A stretch of 64,000 nt of DNA, taken from assembly GCA_032173965.1 (NCBI GenBank), contig CM063288.1, forward strand, positions 23,344,001-23,408,000, written 5' to 3'. Source of the stretch: Sitta carolinensis (lineage: Eukaryota > Chordata > Aves > Passeriformes > Sittidae). A program made the translations under genes and the position numbers. Numbering within the stretch: the stretch's first letter is position 1; each line of letters starts with the position of its first letter. The notes beneath the pieces are model-generated. The model was not told the DNA's origin, searched no databases, and was given only the letters and a program-made list of their open reading frames with translations. This document shows, one piece after another, positions 28,069-39,782 of this stretch.

Positions 28069-28361
28069 GAAAAATAAAAAAATGAATAGATGCATGAATC
28101 TTTAATGGTATAAATTTTATAAGCAATTTAATTTTTAAGCAAATCACACTATTTTGATAAGAAAAATAGAGACAGAGAGAAGACAGAGTTGTCTAGACTC
28201 CAAAACGCAGTGCCATTCAGTGATGTATTTTATGATGTGGTTGGATGAGGTGTCACTCTGGATGGCATTGCAAAAGAGAAACATTTTAAAATTTCAACCC
28301 CTTTCCTGCTTTCCTTTCCCCTTTGTACTGGCCATAGTCATCTCTTTTTCACATCAATAAA

Positions 28362-28580
28362 TTAGTACGGTGCAAAGAGTATGGAAGCAGGCGTTGCCCG
28401 GATGGGCCCGTGGGCTGGCCTGAGGAGAGCTGGCGGAATTGCTGGTGCCTGGAACAGGGATGCCGCGGGCCGGGGAGGGAGGGACAGAGCTGACGATACA
28501 GCTGCAGCTGCAGCAAGAGGAGATGAGAGGAAAGCAGGTGCCAGCGGCTTAATCATGTCCTTCTGGAATGCCAGTTTTGC
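28362..28580 (-). CDS. ZNF385B: ZNF385B last coding exon and stop codon
   Basis: Seventy-two codons and a TAA stop (28364-28362). It starts AKLAFQKDMIKPLAPAFLSS directly after the acceptor tttattccag/GCA, phase 0. It continues with a short alanine run, a Pro/Ala/Leu-rich stretch and the family's characteristic ending SILFAPY. This tail is hydrophobic and Pro-rich without any finger and is conserved across the ZNF385 family. The exon is much more GC-rich than its surroundings, so long reading frames also appear on the opposite strand here. Those are shadows of this exon. Confidence 0.95.
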   Translation of the reverse strand, partial: AKLAFQKDMIKPLAPAFLSSPLAAAAAVSSALSLPPRPAASLFQAPAIPPALLRPAHGPIRATPASILFAPY

Positions 28581-30169
28581 CTGGAATAAAACACACACAC
28601 AATGTAAATGCAGTTCTCCCAATGCCCACTTTTACACGAGGGAAAAAGTGAACTCTGGCACAGGGAACACGTGGCTTCTCACAGAAGCCTCTTACCAGCT
28701 GTATAGAAATGTTACCTGCACTGTCCTCTTACTCCCAGGTCAATTAAAACAACCAAATCCTATATTTATAGATAAATAAATCTCTTGAGACCATCCCACA
28801 AATGTTTAGAAGGAAACAATTTGCAAGTAACTTTATATAAATTATAACGGTGCATGAAATATTAAAAATACCTCCATGATTAAGACTTCAATAACAAAAG
28901 TCAAATTTCCCACTTGCAAAAATGAATTGTAGAAAAGTAGAATGGACAAGATCTGAAGGTAGTTTTAGGCCAGTCAGTTTTGTGCCTTCCAATGCAGGCC
29001 TGCTCTTTTCAAAGTAGAGATATTATTTAAGACTGATACCAAAAGGAATTTTTTCTGAAATATATATATGATTCAATTTATGATCTACGAGCATTGCTGG
29101 TGCTTGTTGTGAAACAGCTAATCACAAAAATATATACTCATATCTATATTTCTCACTGAAAATGGTTTGCCCTACAACCTTTTAATCATGGAAGAAAAAA
29201 TACTCATGTTCTTCCTTTATAATTGGTGGTCTCTCCTTATGCAATAGGTGATAAAATGATGTATTATACAAGTGAAGAATAGCATGGGCAGAACCTATTG
29301 AGTGGGGAGACTTTGAGGAAGCCTAGAGTATTTTCTTTTGACTCTAAACAAGTACAAAGACATATCAATATTTTAGCATTTACAGGCTTTTCACATGCTT
29401 TCTCTTGCACAGACACATTTGCATCTGTCTCTTTTCAACCTGTAAACTGTTTTTGTGCCATAGGTGGCAAGTGCTTTTCTCCAGTGAACACTGGCTGTGT
29501 CATGAGCAAACAAACATACAAACTGTGCTGTGCTAAAGGCAGCCTGAACTCTGGCTGCAGATGATCATCAGGACCAGCTTGGGGGATTCCTGGAAATGCA
29601 GATATTGGGGATTGGCTGGTGGCACAGAGACAGGAGAGATGTATGTTCATGGCCTGAACATACAGGCAGTCAATTTTTCTAACCACCTGTTGGCTCTTTT
29701 GCACCAACTACTACATCCACACAGCATTTTGGTTTGCTGTATGCAAAGAATGAGCACTAGTACTTTTTATATCTTAACATCCCATGTCGTTTTCCCTGAC
29801 TGCATCCATCATAACTTAGAGTTATCTCAGGTGTGCAAAAAGACAGAGTATAGTCATTGCTACCATCAAGGAGAAGAGCCCTCATCCAGCAGAGCCAATA
29901 CCTTTCCACGGGGCACACGGTTCACTCCCCATTCCACTGATTATTCCCTTCTTTCTAGCAGTAAATAACACTTGCAGTGCTGTCTGCATGCCTTGGACTG
30001 GGCAGACAGAATACATAACTATCTTCAAATCTGATTCCTGTGCAGACTCAGCCTGCAGGGGAAGAGAGGCTGCAGAAGCGTCAGGTCTGTCATGCTCCTG
30101 TCTCTGTGCAGTGGGAGTCCCCAGGGTCACAAATTCACACAGACAGTGATGAGAAATAAAAATACTTAC
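28581..30169 (-). other. ZNF385B: ZNF385B last intron (about 1.6 kb)
   Basis: Phase-0 intron with gtaagt donor and ttattccag acceptor. A (CA)-type tract sits next to the acceptor (acacacacac at 28591-28600; TG-repeat in the transcript sense), just before the pyrimidine tract. Reading frames at 29298-29968 have no recognisable motifs and are treated as chance. No mobile element was recognised. Confidence 0.85.
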
Positions 30170-30271
30170 TGCTAAAATACTTGGGTTGCGCTGCAGTTTG
30201 TTGTAAGGACTATATTTAGGTTTCATAGGCTTTCCTGCAACTCTGTCCTTGTGCCTTCGGCTGGAAATGTG
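30170..30271 (-). CDS. ZNF385B: ZNF385B internal coding exon (end of the last zinc finger, basic tail)
   Basis: Exactly 34 codons, phase 0 at both ends. It begins HISSRRHKDRVAGKPMKPKY, giving both zinc-ligand histidines of the last finger (H-ISSRR-H) followed by a basic segment that could contribute to nuclear localisation or RNA contact (inference). It ends SPYNKLQRNPSILA. The acceptor is ggatatttatttcag/CAC and the donor GCA/gtaagt is strong. The sequence is nearly identical to recalled ZNF385B, with Met at one position where the recalled human protein has Leu. Translating through the donor gives an unrelated tail that soon stops, which supports the splice call. Confidence 0.95.
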
Positions 30272-31360
30272 CTGAAATAAATATCCTCACATTTAATTAG
30301 CTCTTTAAACATTTCTCGGTTTTGAGTTTGAAATTGATTTATCAGCAGGATATGCTTAAGCCCCTGTTTGTAAGATAAAGTAGGTTCTTTAGAGAGAGCA
30401 AAAATGAGTTTTGCTAAATTAAACATAACAATTTGGAGCATATCAAATAGAGAATCAGAAACTAATCAAATACTGCATATTTTGTGATTCAAGACAGGCT
30501 CTGTAAATTATTGATATTTTGGTTAGTATTTCCTCTTTCCACTTGAGGAGTTTTAAACCAGGCAGAGCTGTAATCACTAGGTCATAGGGATATTCAGAAG
30601 TAAGAGTAAATTTCCCTCTTACTGATACTCTTCGGTTGTGTAAATAATTCAATATTAGCAGAAGGAAGAACCAGTACCCAGGGATATGTCTACACATACA
30701 ATTTGATATTATCTTAGAGCTAACTGAAAAACAGGGAATGAGGGGACACATTCACACAGCACAGCACCATCCAGTCAGAGATTTCCATTTGGGTATTAGA
30801 ATCACTGTGTTTGTGTGGGCACAGCTCTGAACCCAGGGCTAATTGGCTCAGACAGAGAACAGCTCCATGGGCACACAACAGCTACACTGTTAATGATAAT
30901 GTTCTTCTACATAATTCAGACATATCTACAATATTACTCTACTGGTGATTGTCCCAAACCAATATGAGTCATGTTTTCCTTCTCACGTAGCATTAAACAT
31001 TACTCCAAGAATCTGAAAACAGCACCGAAAGATCAGTTCAGGGAGCCTCAACCCAGAATTTCTTATAGTTAGGAGAACAAAGCTCAAATCTCTATCTCGA
31101 ACCACGGAAAACTTTTAACCGAGATCTTCTATGTCATTCATTGATACTGTCACCTCTGCTTTTACAACTATCAAGCCCACTTTTCCCAGCTGAAATAATT
31201 AAGGGAACTTGATGTATGATGAAATATTTAGAAATAGCTGTGGGAAGACTGATAACAAATACTAAGTTCATTCAGTATTCACCAATATATCTTCACCCTG
31301 CACCTACAATATCACAATGCAACTGCAACGAACAAAGAGCTCCAGATACATTCAAGTTAC
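30272..31360 (-). other. ZNF385B: ZNF385B intron (about 1.1 kb)
   Basis: Phase-0 intron splitting the last zinc finger between Gln and the first zinc-ligand His. The donor is gtaact and the acceptor is tatttatttcag. I see only unique AT-rich sequence inside it. Confidence 0.85.
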
Positions 31361-31539
31361 CTGTTTAAGCTGAATTTCTGAGTTAACATGGACATCACAG
31401 ATTTCACAATGGAACGTCTTGTTCTGCAGACCTGAGCCTTTACTGCCATTCTGCACCTTCATTCGGGATCCAGGCCTAGGGTAAGACTTGATGGGACCAG
31501 CACCATTCCGAGCTTCGACCATGGTCTTGTGCTTGGAGC
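31361..31539 (-). CDS. ZNF385B: ZNF385B internal coding exon (end of one zinc finger, start of the last)
   Basis: The exon has 179 nt: two bases finish the split Gly codon, then 59 codons. It starts SKHKTMVEARNGAGPIKSYP, supplying the last His of the finger begun in the upstream exon (H-x5-H across the junction). A basic Gly/Pro/Ser linker follows. It ends with the core of the final finger, KTFHCEICDVHVNSEIQLKQ, with C-x2-C-x12 up to a His that is the first codon of the next exon. The acceptor is cattag/GC and the donor is AAACAG/gtaact, phase 0. The piece KTMVEARNGAGPIKSYPRPG matches recalled ZNF385B and separates it from ZNF385D, which has different residues here. Confidence 0.96.
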
Positions 31540-32591
31540 CTAATGGGCAAGGAGATGCAGGTGAGTTCATGATCAGCAGCATAAAACATTCCCTCGGGGA
31601 CTTTAAAGTTCCCTTGGGACTTTATAATATTTATCGTCAAGACAGAATGGCTAAAGTCACCACAGATTGGGACTAGTCAGTGTAGTTCCTGCATCCTTGA
31701 TCTGAAGGCAGGCCAGAAGGCTTTGTGCAAAAGAGGGAACAGCAGGCATGCTGGACCTCACTGTTTGGGGGCTGTGTTTGTGTGGCCAAAGTGTTTGCTG
31801 CTTATTGTTTTGCCAGATTCCATAGAGCCAGTGAATAGCAGAAAAGGGTATTAGCCAAAACCTGGACAAGAACCACAGCAATCCCTCAAAACCCGCCTAG
31901 GAACAGCAATACTTCAGTAAATATCCTTTGATTCAGAAGAAATGGATGCTTTGCCCATTTCAAGAACGGATTACAGCTGTAAAACTGGCTTCAATGGCTT
32001 GTTAACAAGCATTACATCACTAGCACATCATACACAGACAGAGCATACTAGGGATTGCTGCTTGTGGCCCAAAATAAGATGCATATCTAATCTTCAGTAA
32101 TCTTCTTCTTCAGAAGATTCTAGACCATCTAGGAAACCTAGTGAGTCTACCCTAAAATTATAAAAAATATCAAATAACAAATAAAGTACTGTAAGTTTTA
32201 CCAGCAAAATAACAGATACCAATGATAATGAGAGAAAATATGAGAGAGAACACTGACATTTTAGAAACCTTAACTGTTATAGAAACCACTTTGATCATAC
32301 TGTGATCCACAGTGTGAAGGTATGAAGGGATCTGATTAGTTAACACAAACTGTAGGGATTTTGTCAACTAAAAATTTAGAGAGTACATGAAGGACAGATA
32401 AAAACAATTAAAGAGTGCTTTAATAGAATATCAAAAACCACACGGGATATTGCCATTAACAGGACTGGTTTGGAAACTTGCTATTATAAGTTTTAACTAA
32501 AAGACACATCAGTGAACTGTGGCTAGCACCTTGTTACATTGAATTTTAAAAATGTTAACACACATCTGACTTGTACCATATGGATACTCAC
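31540..32591 (-). other. ZNF385B: ZNF385B intron (about 1.05 kb)
   Basis: Phase-1 intron inside the Gly codon between the two histidines of the penultimate finger. The donor is gtgagt and the acceptor is cccattag. There are no repeats or other genes that I can recognise. Confidence 0.85.
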
Positions 32592-32828
32592 CTGTGTTGT
32601 GGGCTTCTAGTTGTGAAAGGGAATTCACAGCCACTTTGCATAATGAGCAGTAAAGTAGTTTTTTGGCTTTTTCCTCTTCTGACTCAGTAACTGTGTTAGC
32701 AGCTCCGTTAGTGCTCTTGGAGGATGAGGCAGGTGCTGCAGGTGCCACTCCAGGTTTGGGAGGGAGAGGATCCACTTCTGTATTGGACTGCTGACTTGCA
32801 CTGTTGGGTTTTTCTTTCCCTTTATCTT
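32592..32828 (-). CDS. ZNF385B: ZNF385B internal coding exon (Pro/Ser/Ala linker plus first half of a zinc finger)
   Basis: This exon is 237 nt: two bases complete a split Glu codon, then 78 codons, then one base of a split Gly codon. The first 45 or so residues are a low-complexity linker rich in Pro, Ala and Ser (DPLPPKPGVAPAAPASSSKS), which differs from the recalled human linker in detail, as expected for disordered sequence. An acidic patch (SEEEKAKK) leads into the finger core LLYCSLCKVAVNSLSQLEAHNTG. The spacing is C-x2-C-x12-H, and the second His lies in the next exon. The acceptor tttcttttag/AAG has a strong pyrimidine tract and the donor ACACAG/gtgagt is near-consensus. The exon is separated from the upstream exon by an 18 kb intron. 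Phase, length and sequence all agree with ZNF385B. Confidence 0.95.
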
Positions 32829-35800
32829 CTAAAAGAAATAAAATACATATGTTGTTGTTTTATGTCACACAGACAAAAAGCATACAGTAACAGCCCTGTG
32901 GGTTTAGTAAACATAACACAACAGGGGGTTAATTTATCTCATTTTATAAAAGAGAGCAGCATCCTTGAAATCCTGTTAAAAATCCTGCCATGAAATCAGT
33001 GTAATTTGACAAAAGGGGAGATTTTCCTGCTGTTAAAGTTACCAGTGAATATCAACGAATTCACCAAAATCATGCCAGCTGTTGTTGCTGTTGTGCTGCA
33101 GGCATGGCCAGTTGAAAGGAGCCCAAGCAATCCCAAAGGAAGCCACGGTTAAGAACTGGACAGAACTCAGAAACAAGCAAGGCTTTGCATTGGGAATTAA
33201 AAAAAAAAAAAAAAATTCAAAAGCAATACTTTTGCCTTTGGAAGGGCTCAGGTTTCTCAAAGTCACCGAGAGGACACTGAAAGGCTGCAGCACCAGCTTG
33301 GCACACATCCCTCATTTCAGTTCCAGGAGTTAGGGTACTACACATAAACACAGTTGCTAATGTTTTTAAGGTTTTCCATGAACTATTCTCAGTATATTTG
33401 TGGATCAGATGGCTTCTGTGTGCATTCAGTGCATTCCTTTATCACTTCACAAGCATTGGTCAATCATTTGTGCTCCTGTGGGACAGGTAGGCAGGTATGA
33501 CTTCATTTTGCAGGTGGCGATCACAAAGCAAGAGATAAAATGTCCCAGCTGTGCCTACAGAGGAGCTTTGTGCCAGCGCCAGTGTTCAAATGCTCCCTGC
33601 TTACATGCTGCCCCTCAAGGGCTCATTGCCTTTCAAGCTGTTCAACTGCAGGCCTGTGACCACAAGCCATATTAGCTGCCAGCAACAAAACAAGCTCTGT
33701 CCAGAACAAACACGGGACGGTGCAGTGGTGCTGGTAGGAGCAGCTCCAGCAAAACACACAGGAGAAATGACTGAATAAGTGTCACTCTGGACAACTGGAA
33801 TCAAACTTCATCATCCAAGCAAGTACAACATCTACATAAGAGCAACATCTCCATTTGAAACCCATGGCCTAGTTTGAAATACACTTGAACTGACTTGAAA
33901 AAACTAGGCTTTATTTTGAGCATTTATTTTTTAACGTGGACCCTTGTAATTAATGCTTACAGCTACCAGACTGTCTTAGCATGCCTTTGTGCATCAGGCC
34001 ACGACTGTGCTACCAAGAACTCTAGAACTCTGAAAACAGGATTGTACCCACTCAAACAAACACTTGAAAGTGTGTATGAACTATGAATAGTCATCCTGAA
34101 ACTAAACCCCACAGTTATTGGCCTATTTCCAGAAGTGCATTGCAGTACATCAATTTTAGATTGTTATAAACCAGAGAAAGAAAATTCTAATAAAAGATCT
34201 ATTATTTTTAAAAATAATAAAAATACTTTGAAACTACACTATGTGAACTGTATTAAACATTGAAAATAGTCAACTATAAAGACTACTATTATGACCAAAT
34301 TAATGTTAAAACCAAATTCTGAAGATATTTTGATTGACAAAGTATGACAAAAGAAACCGTTGCTAAATTTCCTTCATAGGCTATTCAGTTTTAAAGTCTC
34401 ATAGTAATAAGTCACATCTGCAAAAATCTAGAATACTTTATATGACTTATGAGTCTTCATAAAATATAGATTCAATAAATAGCATTTGCTAGCATTCTAA
34501 ATTACAGAGTTTTCAATGTGGAAAATTCTCAGAGGTGCTAAGATCTACAAATGAAACATACTGACCAGCTGCCATTTGGGAATTAACATTACTGAAAAAT
34601 TGAATTGTTGTTGTTTTTCTTCTATGCAATATTATGCCAAACTGAAAAAGGTGTAACACCAGGATATATGTGAACCAGAGTGGAATTCCATCATATTTTG
34701 CATTTCAGGCCATAAAGGAAAAATACACCTACAGAACTGCAAGCTGTATGTTAACATATACCAATTACACTTCTAGTTTGGCTTTGGGTTTTTTTAATAC
34801 CATTCCCCATGCATTTTTTCAATGTAAGCATAAAAATTTGGTGCTTCTAAAACACCTCTTGGAGATAGAAATCATTACCCCTGTGCAACAAGCACAGTGC
34901 TTACCTTCCTGCCCACAGCCCCTGCCTGTACTGATCTCACTGACCACAAGAAGAGTGAGCAGACTTTGTTTTGCCATCAAGTGTCTGTGGAGAAAGATCC
35001 CAAGATATGGAAGAAGATTCATTTTACACAGGCCACCAATTACCATCACAGATCTATGGTTTTCCAACACTGAATTTAACAGCTGATTGAAAATATTACA
35101 AATTTAATTTCCCACATTTCCTCACTTAACTGGCCAACAGCTGATGCAGTATGTTGATTTTTATAATACTCCTCAGATTTACAGTGTTTTCACTATTCAT
35201 ATTCCAACAATTCTAGTGTATACAACATGTAAAACACTAACAAGAAAACTTCTACAAAACTAGAGAGAAGTTACCAGCATGCAGCTGGGCTTAATTCTGC
35301 CAGTATCACAGCTTTTGGAAAGAACCTCAGTTCACATAATAATTCCATCATTTGGAAAGCTTCCTGACACAAATAAGCTCTTCATCGATGGGAATGTATA
35401 AGGAGAGACATACGCCCCTCTATGAATTAATGTTTCCTTCCACCATTCTAAATGTTTAATGCGGAACATCTTCAAAGATCATAATTGTAAGGTTATTATA
35501 CAGTTTAACTCCCACAGAAAGTACATGGAGCTAAGTGCGTATTTATCACTGCAGTGGGGCCAGAACTGCATTTTCCTGGCTTCTAAAATCAGAAAATTGC
35601 ACTTCTCCAAATGGGCTTTTGATAACAGCTTATTGTTTCAATCCACAGAATTCAAAACACCATTACTTACAGTTTTATGTTTGAGACAGAAATGCCAACT
35701 ATTCAACAGTGCAAAGCACAGGAAATGCAAATTGCATGTACATACAAAGCACAAAGATGATTACTCTTTTATTTGTACTTATAGCACAGAGCTAACAAAT

Positions 35801-36119
35801 AATATTTGCACGCAAAAATCAATGAATATAACTTCTCATGGCTGCATGTATATCCATACTTCCAAACTATCATCACCTTATAAAATACAAGTGAATTGTG
35901 AAATGCAGCTGTAGGATTACAGTCTTCTTGCTATTTCTGAAGGTATTACTGAGAATAGGCTCAGATTTACTCTGATCTCCACCTGGGTTGAGACTAATGG
36001 AGCCAGGCAGAGCCTAAACAAGTGCAGGAGTGAGTCCATCCTGGACCATGGACACAGCAGCTTCTGCTGCACAGCTTACCAGAGCACAGCTACAAGCAGG
36101 AGACCAGGGCAGTACCAGC

Positions 36120-36139
36120 CTACTGCCTTAAGGCAGTAG
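36120..36139. repeat. Perfect 20-bp palindrome
   Basis: CTACTGCCTTAAGGCAGTAG equals its own reverse complement. Neighbouring bases do not extend the match. Intronic. Confidence 0.9.
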
Positions 36140-36713
36140 CTGTGATTCAATCTGCATCAGGGTCAGGTTGAAATGCTCACACCAAAACTCATGTGCAAGA
36201 AGTTAATTTAAAATCTAATTTGCACTGTTTCCCTATGTTCCTTTTCCATGCAGAAAAACCTTATTTCATGTGTCTTAAATTCTTCTCTAAAATTCCAGAA
36301 AAGTAAATTGATGATTCAGGTTCTTACTGAAGCCTGAATTTATTTTGAAGTAGAGCCCAGGGAAAATAACTAAAGCAACCTAATTAAGTATTGCTTTGGG
36401 CTTGGTAATATCAATGCTTTTCTCAACCATTACATTGTTTTAATTCTGCTTTGAAGTTGTTTTCACATATTTCTGCTTGTTTGACTCATACTTGTGTCAG
36501 TGCCATGTTAAAATTCAAGATTTATTTATGTGATCAGCACTGCCTCATTTCGAGTACCAAAGTCAGGATGCTGCAGGGCAACACCTCACAGGTTCAAACC
36601 TACAGATTCTACTGCCTTGATTCTACAGCTGAAGTAACTCACTAACCTTTGTAGGTCATGTCACTCTCATTACAGTTGCTGTAGCATAGACAAGAGGTCC
36701 TACCTATTAAAGG

Positions 36714-36714
<1 letters not shown>

Positions 36715-36748
<34 letters not shown>
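36715..36748. repeat. Poly-T tract (34)
   Basis: Uninterrupted T-run in the long intron. It has no flanking features of a retroposed transcript. Confidence 0.95.
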
Positions 36749-36749
<1 letters not shown>

Positions 36750-39475
36750 AGTCAAAGTGGTGTTTTGGTGCACATTAGAAAGAAGTTTTCATTTGGACTT
36801 CATGATGAAATCATACATGCTATTTTCAACATAACAAAACAACTTAATATTCAGATTCTTAATTCAGAATTTACATCTTGATAAAAATAAAATCAATGTT
36901 AATTCAAAACTCATGTATAGATCTAGAAATCTGATAAAGTTTTTCAGTATCAAAAATGTTCATTGCTACTTACACACCTCAACATGCCTATCTGCCCAGT
37001 TTTTATCACTGGTGATACAAAAAACATATTGACAATAAAGTTCTGCTCCACAACAGCTTGTTCAAATGGAAGTTATAAATAAAACTTCCAAGGTACAAAT
37101 GATATGTGATACACTTGCAAGGACCCTTTCCAATACATATTTGTAAAAGCTTTCAGATATGAAGATCTGCTACGATCCTAATAACCCTTACAAAACTGTC
37201 ATGTAAATTTTCTGCAGTATGCAATAAAAAACCAAATTTGGTCTTGCTGTGACAATAACAGAACATGTTTTGATTACTGAAAAATTATATTTTGTGTGTG
37301 TCTGTGTGCAATGAAAAGCATAACTTTGCACTTGCCTGCTTCTCTTCTGCACCAGGAACTGGGACTACTGCACAAACTGTGCTGAAGGCTGAGCACACAG
37401 AGAGGGAAAGATCCTGGGATTGAGCACAGCTGCCCAGGGCTGACTGGGATGGAGTTGGCTCCCCACTGGGAAGAGACTGTGCCATGCTTACAACTACCCA
37501 CTGCCCAGCCCCAGCTTCACACCTTCCCTTGTGCCAGCTCCTTCAATGCATCCCCCAGCTTTGTATACAGAGCAGCTGTACACAAAGTGCTTACAGCAAA
37601 AGGGCAGCACAGACACTGCAAAGTGGCCACTGCTGCTCTACAGCCCTGCACTGCATCTCTTTTGTGAGACTCACTCATGTGCCATCCTAGGTATAGAAAC
37701 CTGGGTTTATATTTCTTTTTCCTGCTCACACAATCATGCACATTGCCAAGCTAGAAGAGAGCATAATGGAAAAATTACTTTTGGCAGTAAAATATTTATT
37801 ATTCTCCATTGTAAAGGTAAGAAAATAGTAAAAACTTATGCTTCTTTTCTTCTTGAAAAACATGAAGGAAAGAGCCACGCAATATCCAGTGCAGTTTCCA
37901 GCATAAACCAGACACATCATTTTTTGGCTGTGTTAGGAAAACACTGTATAACTCAGTCCCTGACTGCATGGTTATCAGGGCCATACAACCCGTGAGCACA
38001 ACAGATGCATAGTTAGGGGCAAAGCCTTTGGTTCAGTCAGCCTTGTTTATGGAGGTGCCTTACAAAACCACATCACTGTTGAAAGAACAGCCTTTAAAAA
38101 AAAAGGACTCTTAGGTGATCCTGAACATTTTCAACTGATTTCTAGCTATGTCACTTCCTGTGATAACTAAAATCAAAAGTGATTTCTGAAAGTAAACACT
38201 AATATTTTATTTTTGGGATACTGAAAGCGTGGTGCCAAGATTGGCTTGTGATACCCTTGAGTTCACCTAAGTTGTGCTACAGGGAGCTGCTATTAGATTG
38301 AAGTGTTGATTTTGGAGACTAAGACAGAGTTTGAGGGAAAGCAAGCATCTTCCTTACTGCTAAAGCTGCACTGAGTGAAACAGATTATCAGGTTCTCCCT
38401 GTAACTTCAACAGCTCCATATATGCCTGTGAATATTGGGCTGCATTAAACAACCTCTGAAGCATACAATGATTACAGAATGGGGAGAGGAAATCCATGAT
38501 ATTGTCAGAGTGTTAAACATTCTTTCCCCCAAAAGTGGTGTAGAAAAGGTAAAATCAGTTGCATTAATTACACTAGTAGACAATCCAATAATTTTTGCTG
38601 AAAAGCTTATCAGTAAAGCTAAATTAGCATCCATAAACATAAAGTAAAAATTTTTCTGTTGAAAAATAAAATTCTCAGTTTAAACTTGACTTGTTAAATG
38701 CTTGGCACATGTGAAATAAATCTTAAAAGTGACAGATTTAATTACATTTTTCCCCCACACTTTACAAAATATGTCCACTGACAACGCTGAAGATGAGTTA
38801 TGCAAATAGTTGCTCAATAGTTGTCAGTTTACCTCTCTGTCCTAAGCTTTCTGAAGACAGTTGTTCCTCAGACCAAATGATCAGTTTAAGAGCATAGATG
38901 ACCACTGCAGACAGGTATGAAACCACAGGGAGACACAACTGACACAGGCACCATTGTGGCAAACTTCTCACAACTGTTTTTCAGTCCATCACAGCAAAAG
39001 AGAAATTTTTAAAGGTGAGAATAAAAGAAGGAAGTTTTGCAGGTGACCACAGGGAACTCTTCACAGATAGGTCCAGGCAAAGCAGGAAGCCGTGTCAGAA
39101 GCTGGTTTCAATGGCTGTGTGTGATAGGTGCAAGACAGCATTTGAAAGTTATTACAAGAGACATACAAAGGTATGGAGAGCTTTGAAAGTGAAGGACAAA
39201 TCTGGAGAGTGAAAAATTAGTAGCACAGAAATATTGTAACAAAATGTGCAGCATTTGAAACAAACACCATTAAAGTAGAGAGATCACAAGCCTGGCTGAA
39301 TGTAATTAAGGGAGATGTTAAGAAACCACAACAAAATTAAAAAATCAAAGTAGGAGAACTTATTTAGTCACATTGTACTTGTATGACTGCCTAATCAAAC
39401 CTTAGGATCTACCCTGGAACACAGGCCTGGGGATAGAACGAGAACACCCACAAATAGTTATATTGGAAACATGAG

Positions 39476-39481
39476 CTGCTG
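39476..39481. repeat. Target-site duplication, left copy
   Basis: CTGCTG immediately precedes the TGTTA end of the solo LTR and is identical to 39777-39782. Confidence 0.75.
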
Positions 39482-39776
39482 TGTTACTGTGATGCAATAG
39501 AAACACACAGTAACACACACAACAGGCGTTCAGGCAGAGAAGAAGAAAGGAAGTTTCTAGTTTATTGTTGACCTCGTATATATAAGTTTCTGGACAATGA
39601 TCAGAGATTGGACAGAGAAGTTACCACCTGTCCATCTCCACTGGTCACTTGAGAAGTCCATCAGGTGATATCTTTTACAAAGGAATGCAAACATGATTCT
39701 TGTTTATCTTACAATTCATGAGAACTGACTCCACTATACTAAAACAAATCAGAAGGCTTATTTTTCAGGGATAACA
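39482..39776 (-). mobile_element. Solo LTR of an endogenous retrovirus (class II/ERVK-like by target-site size)
   Basis: A 295-bp element with terminal TGTTA...TAACA inverted ends (TG...CA) is flanked by perfect 6-bp direct repeats CTGCTG (39476-39481 and 39777-39782). In minus orientation it starts TGTTATCCCTG and ends CAGTAACA. It carries a TATA-like tatatata (about 39577-39584) followed about 10 bases later by AATAAA (39566-39561), the compact U3-R-U5 layout of short avian LTRs. No internal retroviral sequence or second LTR adjoins it, so it is a solo LTR left by recombination. Six-base duplications are typical of beta/alpharetrovirus-like (class II) elements; the family name is not certain. 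It lies in sense orientation within the 18 kb ZNF385B intron. Confidence 0.8.
39561..39566 (-). terminator. Poly(A) signal inside the solo LTR
   Basis: AATAAA on the minus strand directly downstream of the LTR's TATA-like box. It has the same orientation as ZNF385B, so it could in principle terminate intronic transcripts. Confidence 0.5.
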
Positions 39777-39782
39777 CTGCTG
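39777..39782. repeat. Target-site duplication, right copy
   Basis: CTGCTG immediately follows the TAACA end of the solo LTR. Sequence continues tgttatcc, so this junction also forms a short inverted repeat with the LTR end. Confidence 0.75.

Larger units (their letters stand above)
26970..28361 (-). other. ZNF385B: Probable 3' UTR of ZNF385B
   Basis: The region directly downstream of the stop codon on the minus strand has no coding features. It extends to one of two candidate poly(A) signals, giving a UTR of about 1.25 or 1.4 kb. It is AT-rich and contains a 22-base homopolymer (28047-28068; T-run in the mRNA sense) and one Pumilio-like octamer (TGTAAATA at 27958-27951). The 3' end is inferred from sequence signals only; an even longer or a shorter form is possible. 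Confidence 0.6.

Noticed and set aside
28381..28779. 132-codon plus-strand frame with ATG
   Set aside because: It lies antisense to the GC-rich last coding exon of ZNF385B and runs into the intron. It is a compositional shadow.
34670..35914. Frames of 138 and 151 codons in the long intron
   Set aside because: No homology recognised; they do not extend into splice-consistent ZNF385B exons.
36715..36748. Poly-T tract as the tail of a processed pseudogene
   Set aside because: No poly(A) signal or coding-like sequence is visible next to it on the minus strand.
38435..38647. 70-codon plus-strand frame with protein-like composition
   Set aside because: It lies within an intron, has no recognisable family and is also open on the other strand; nothing supports expression.
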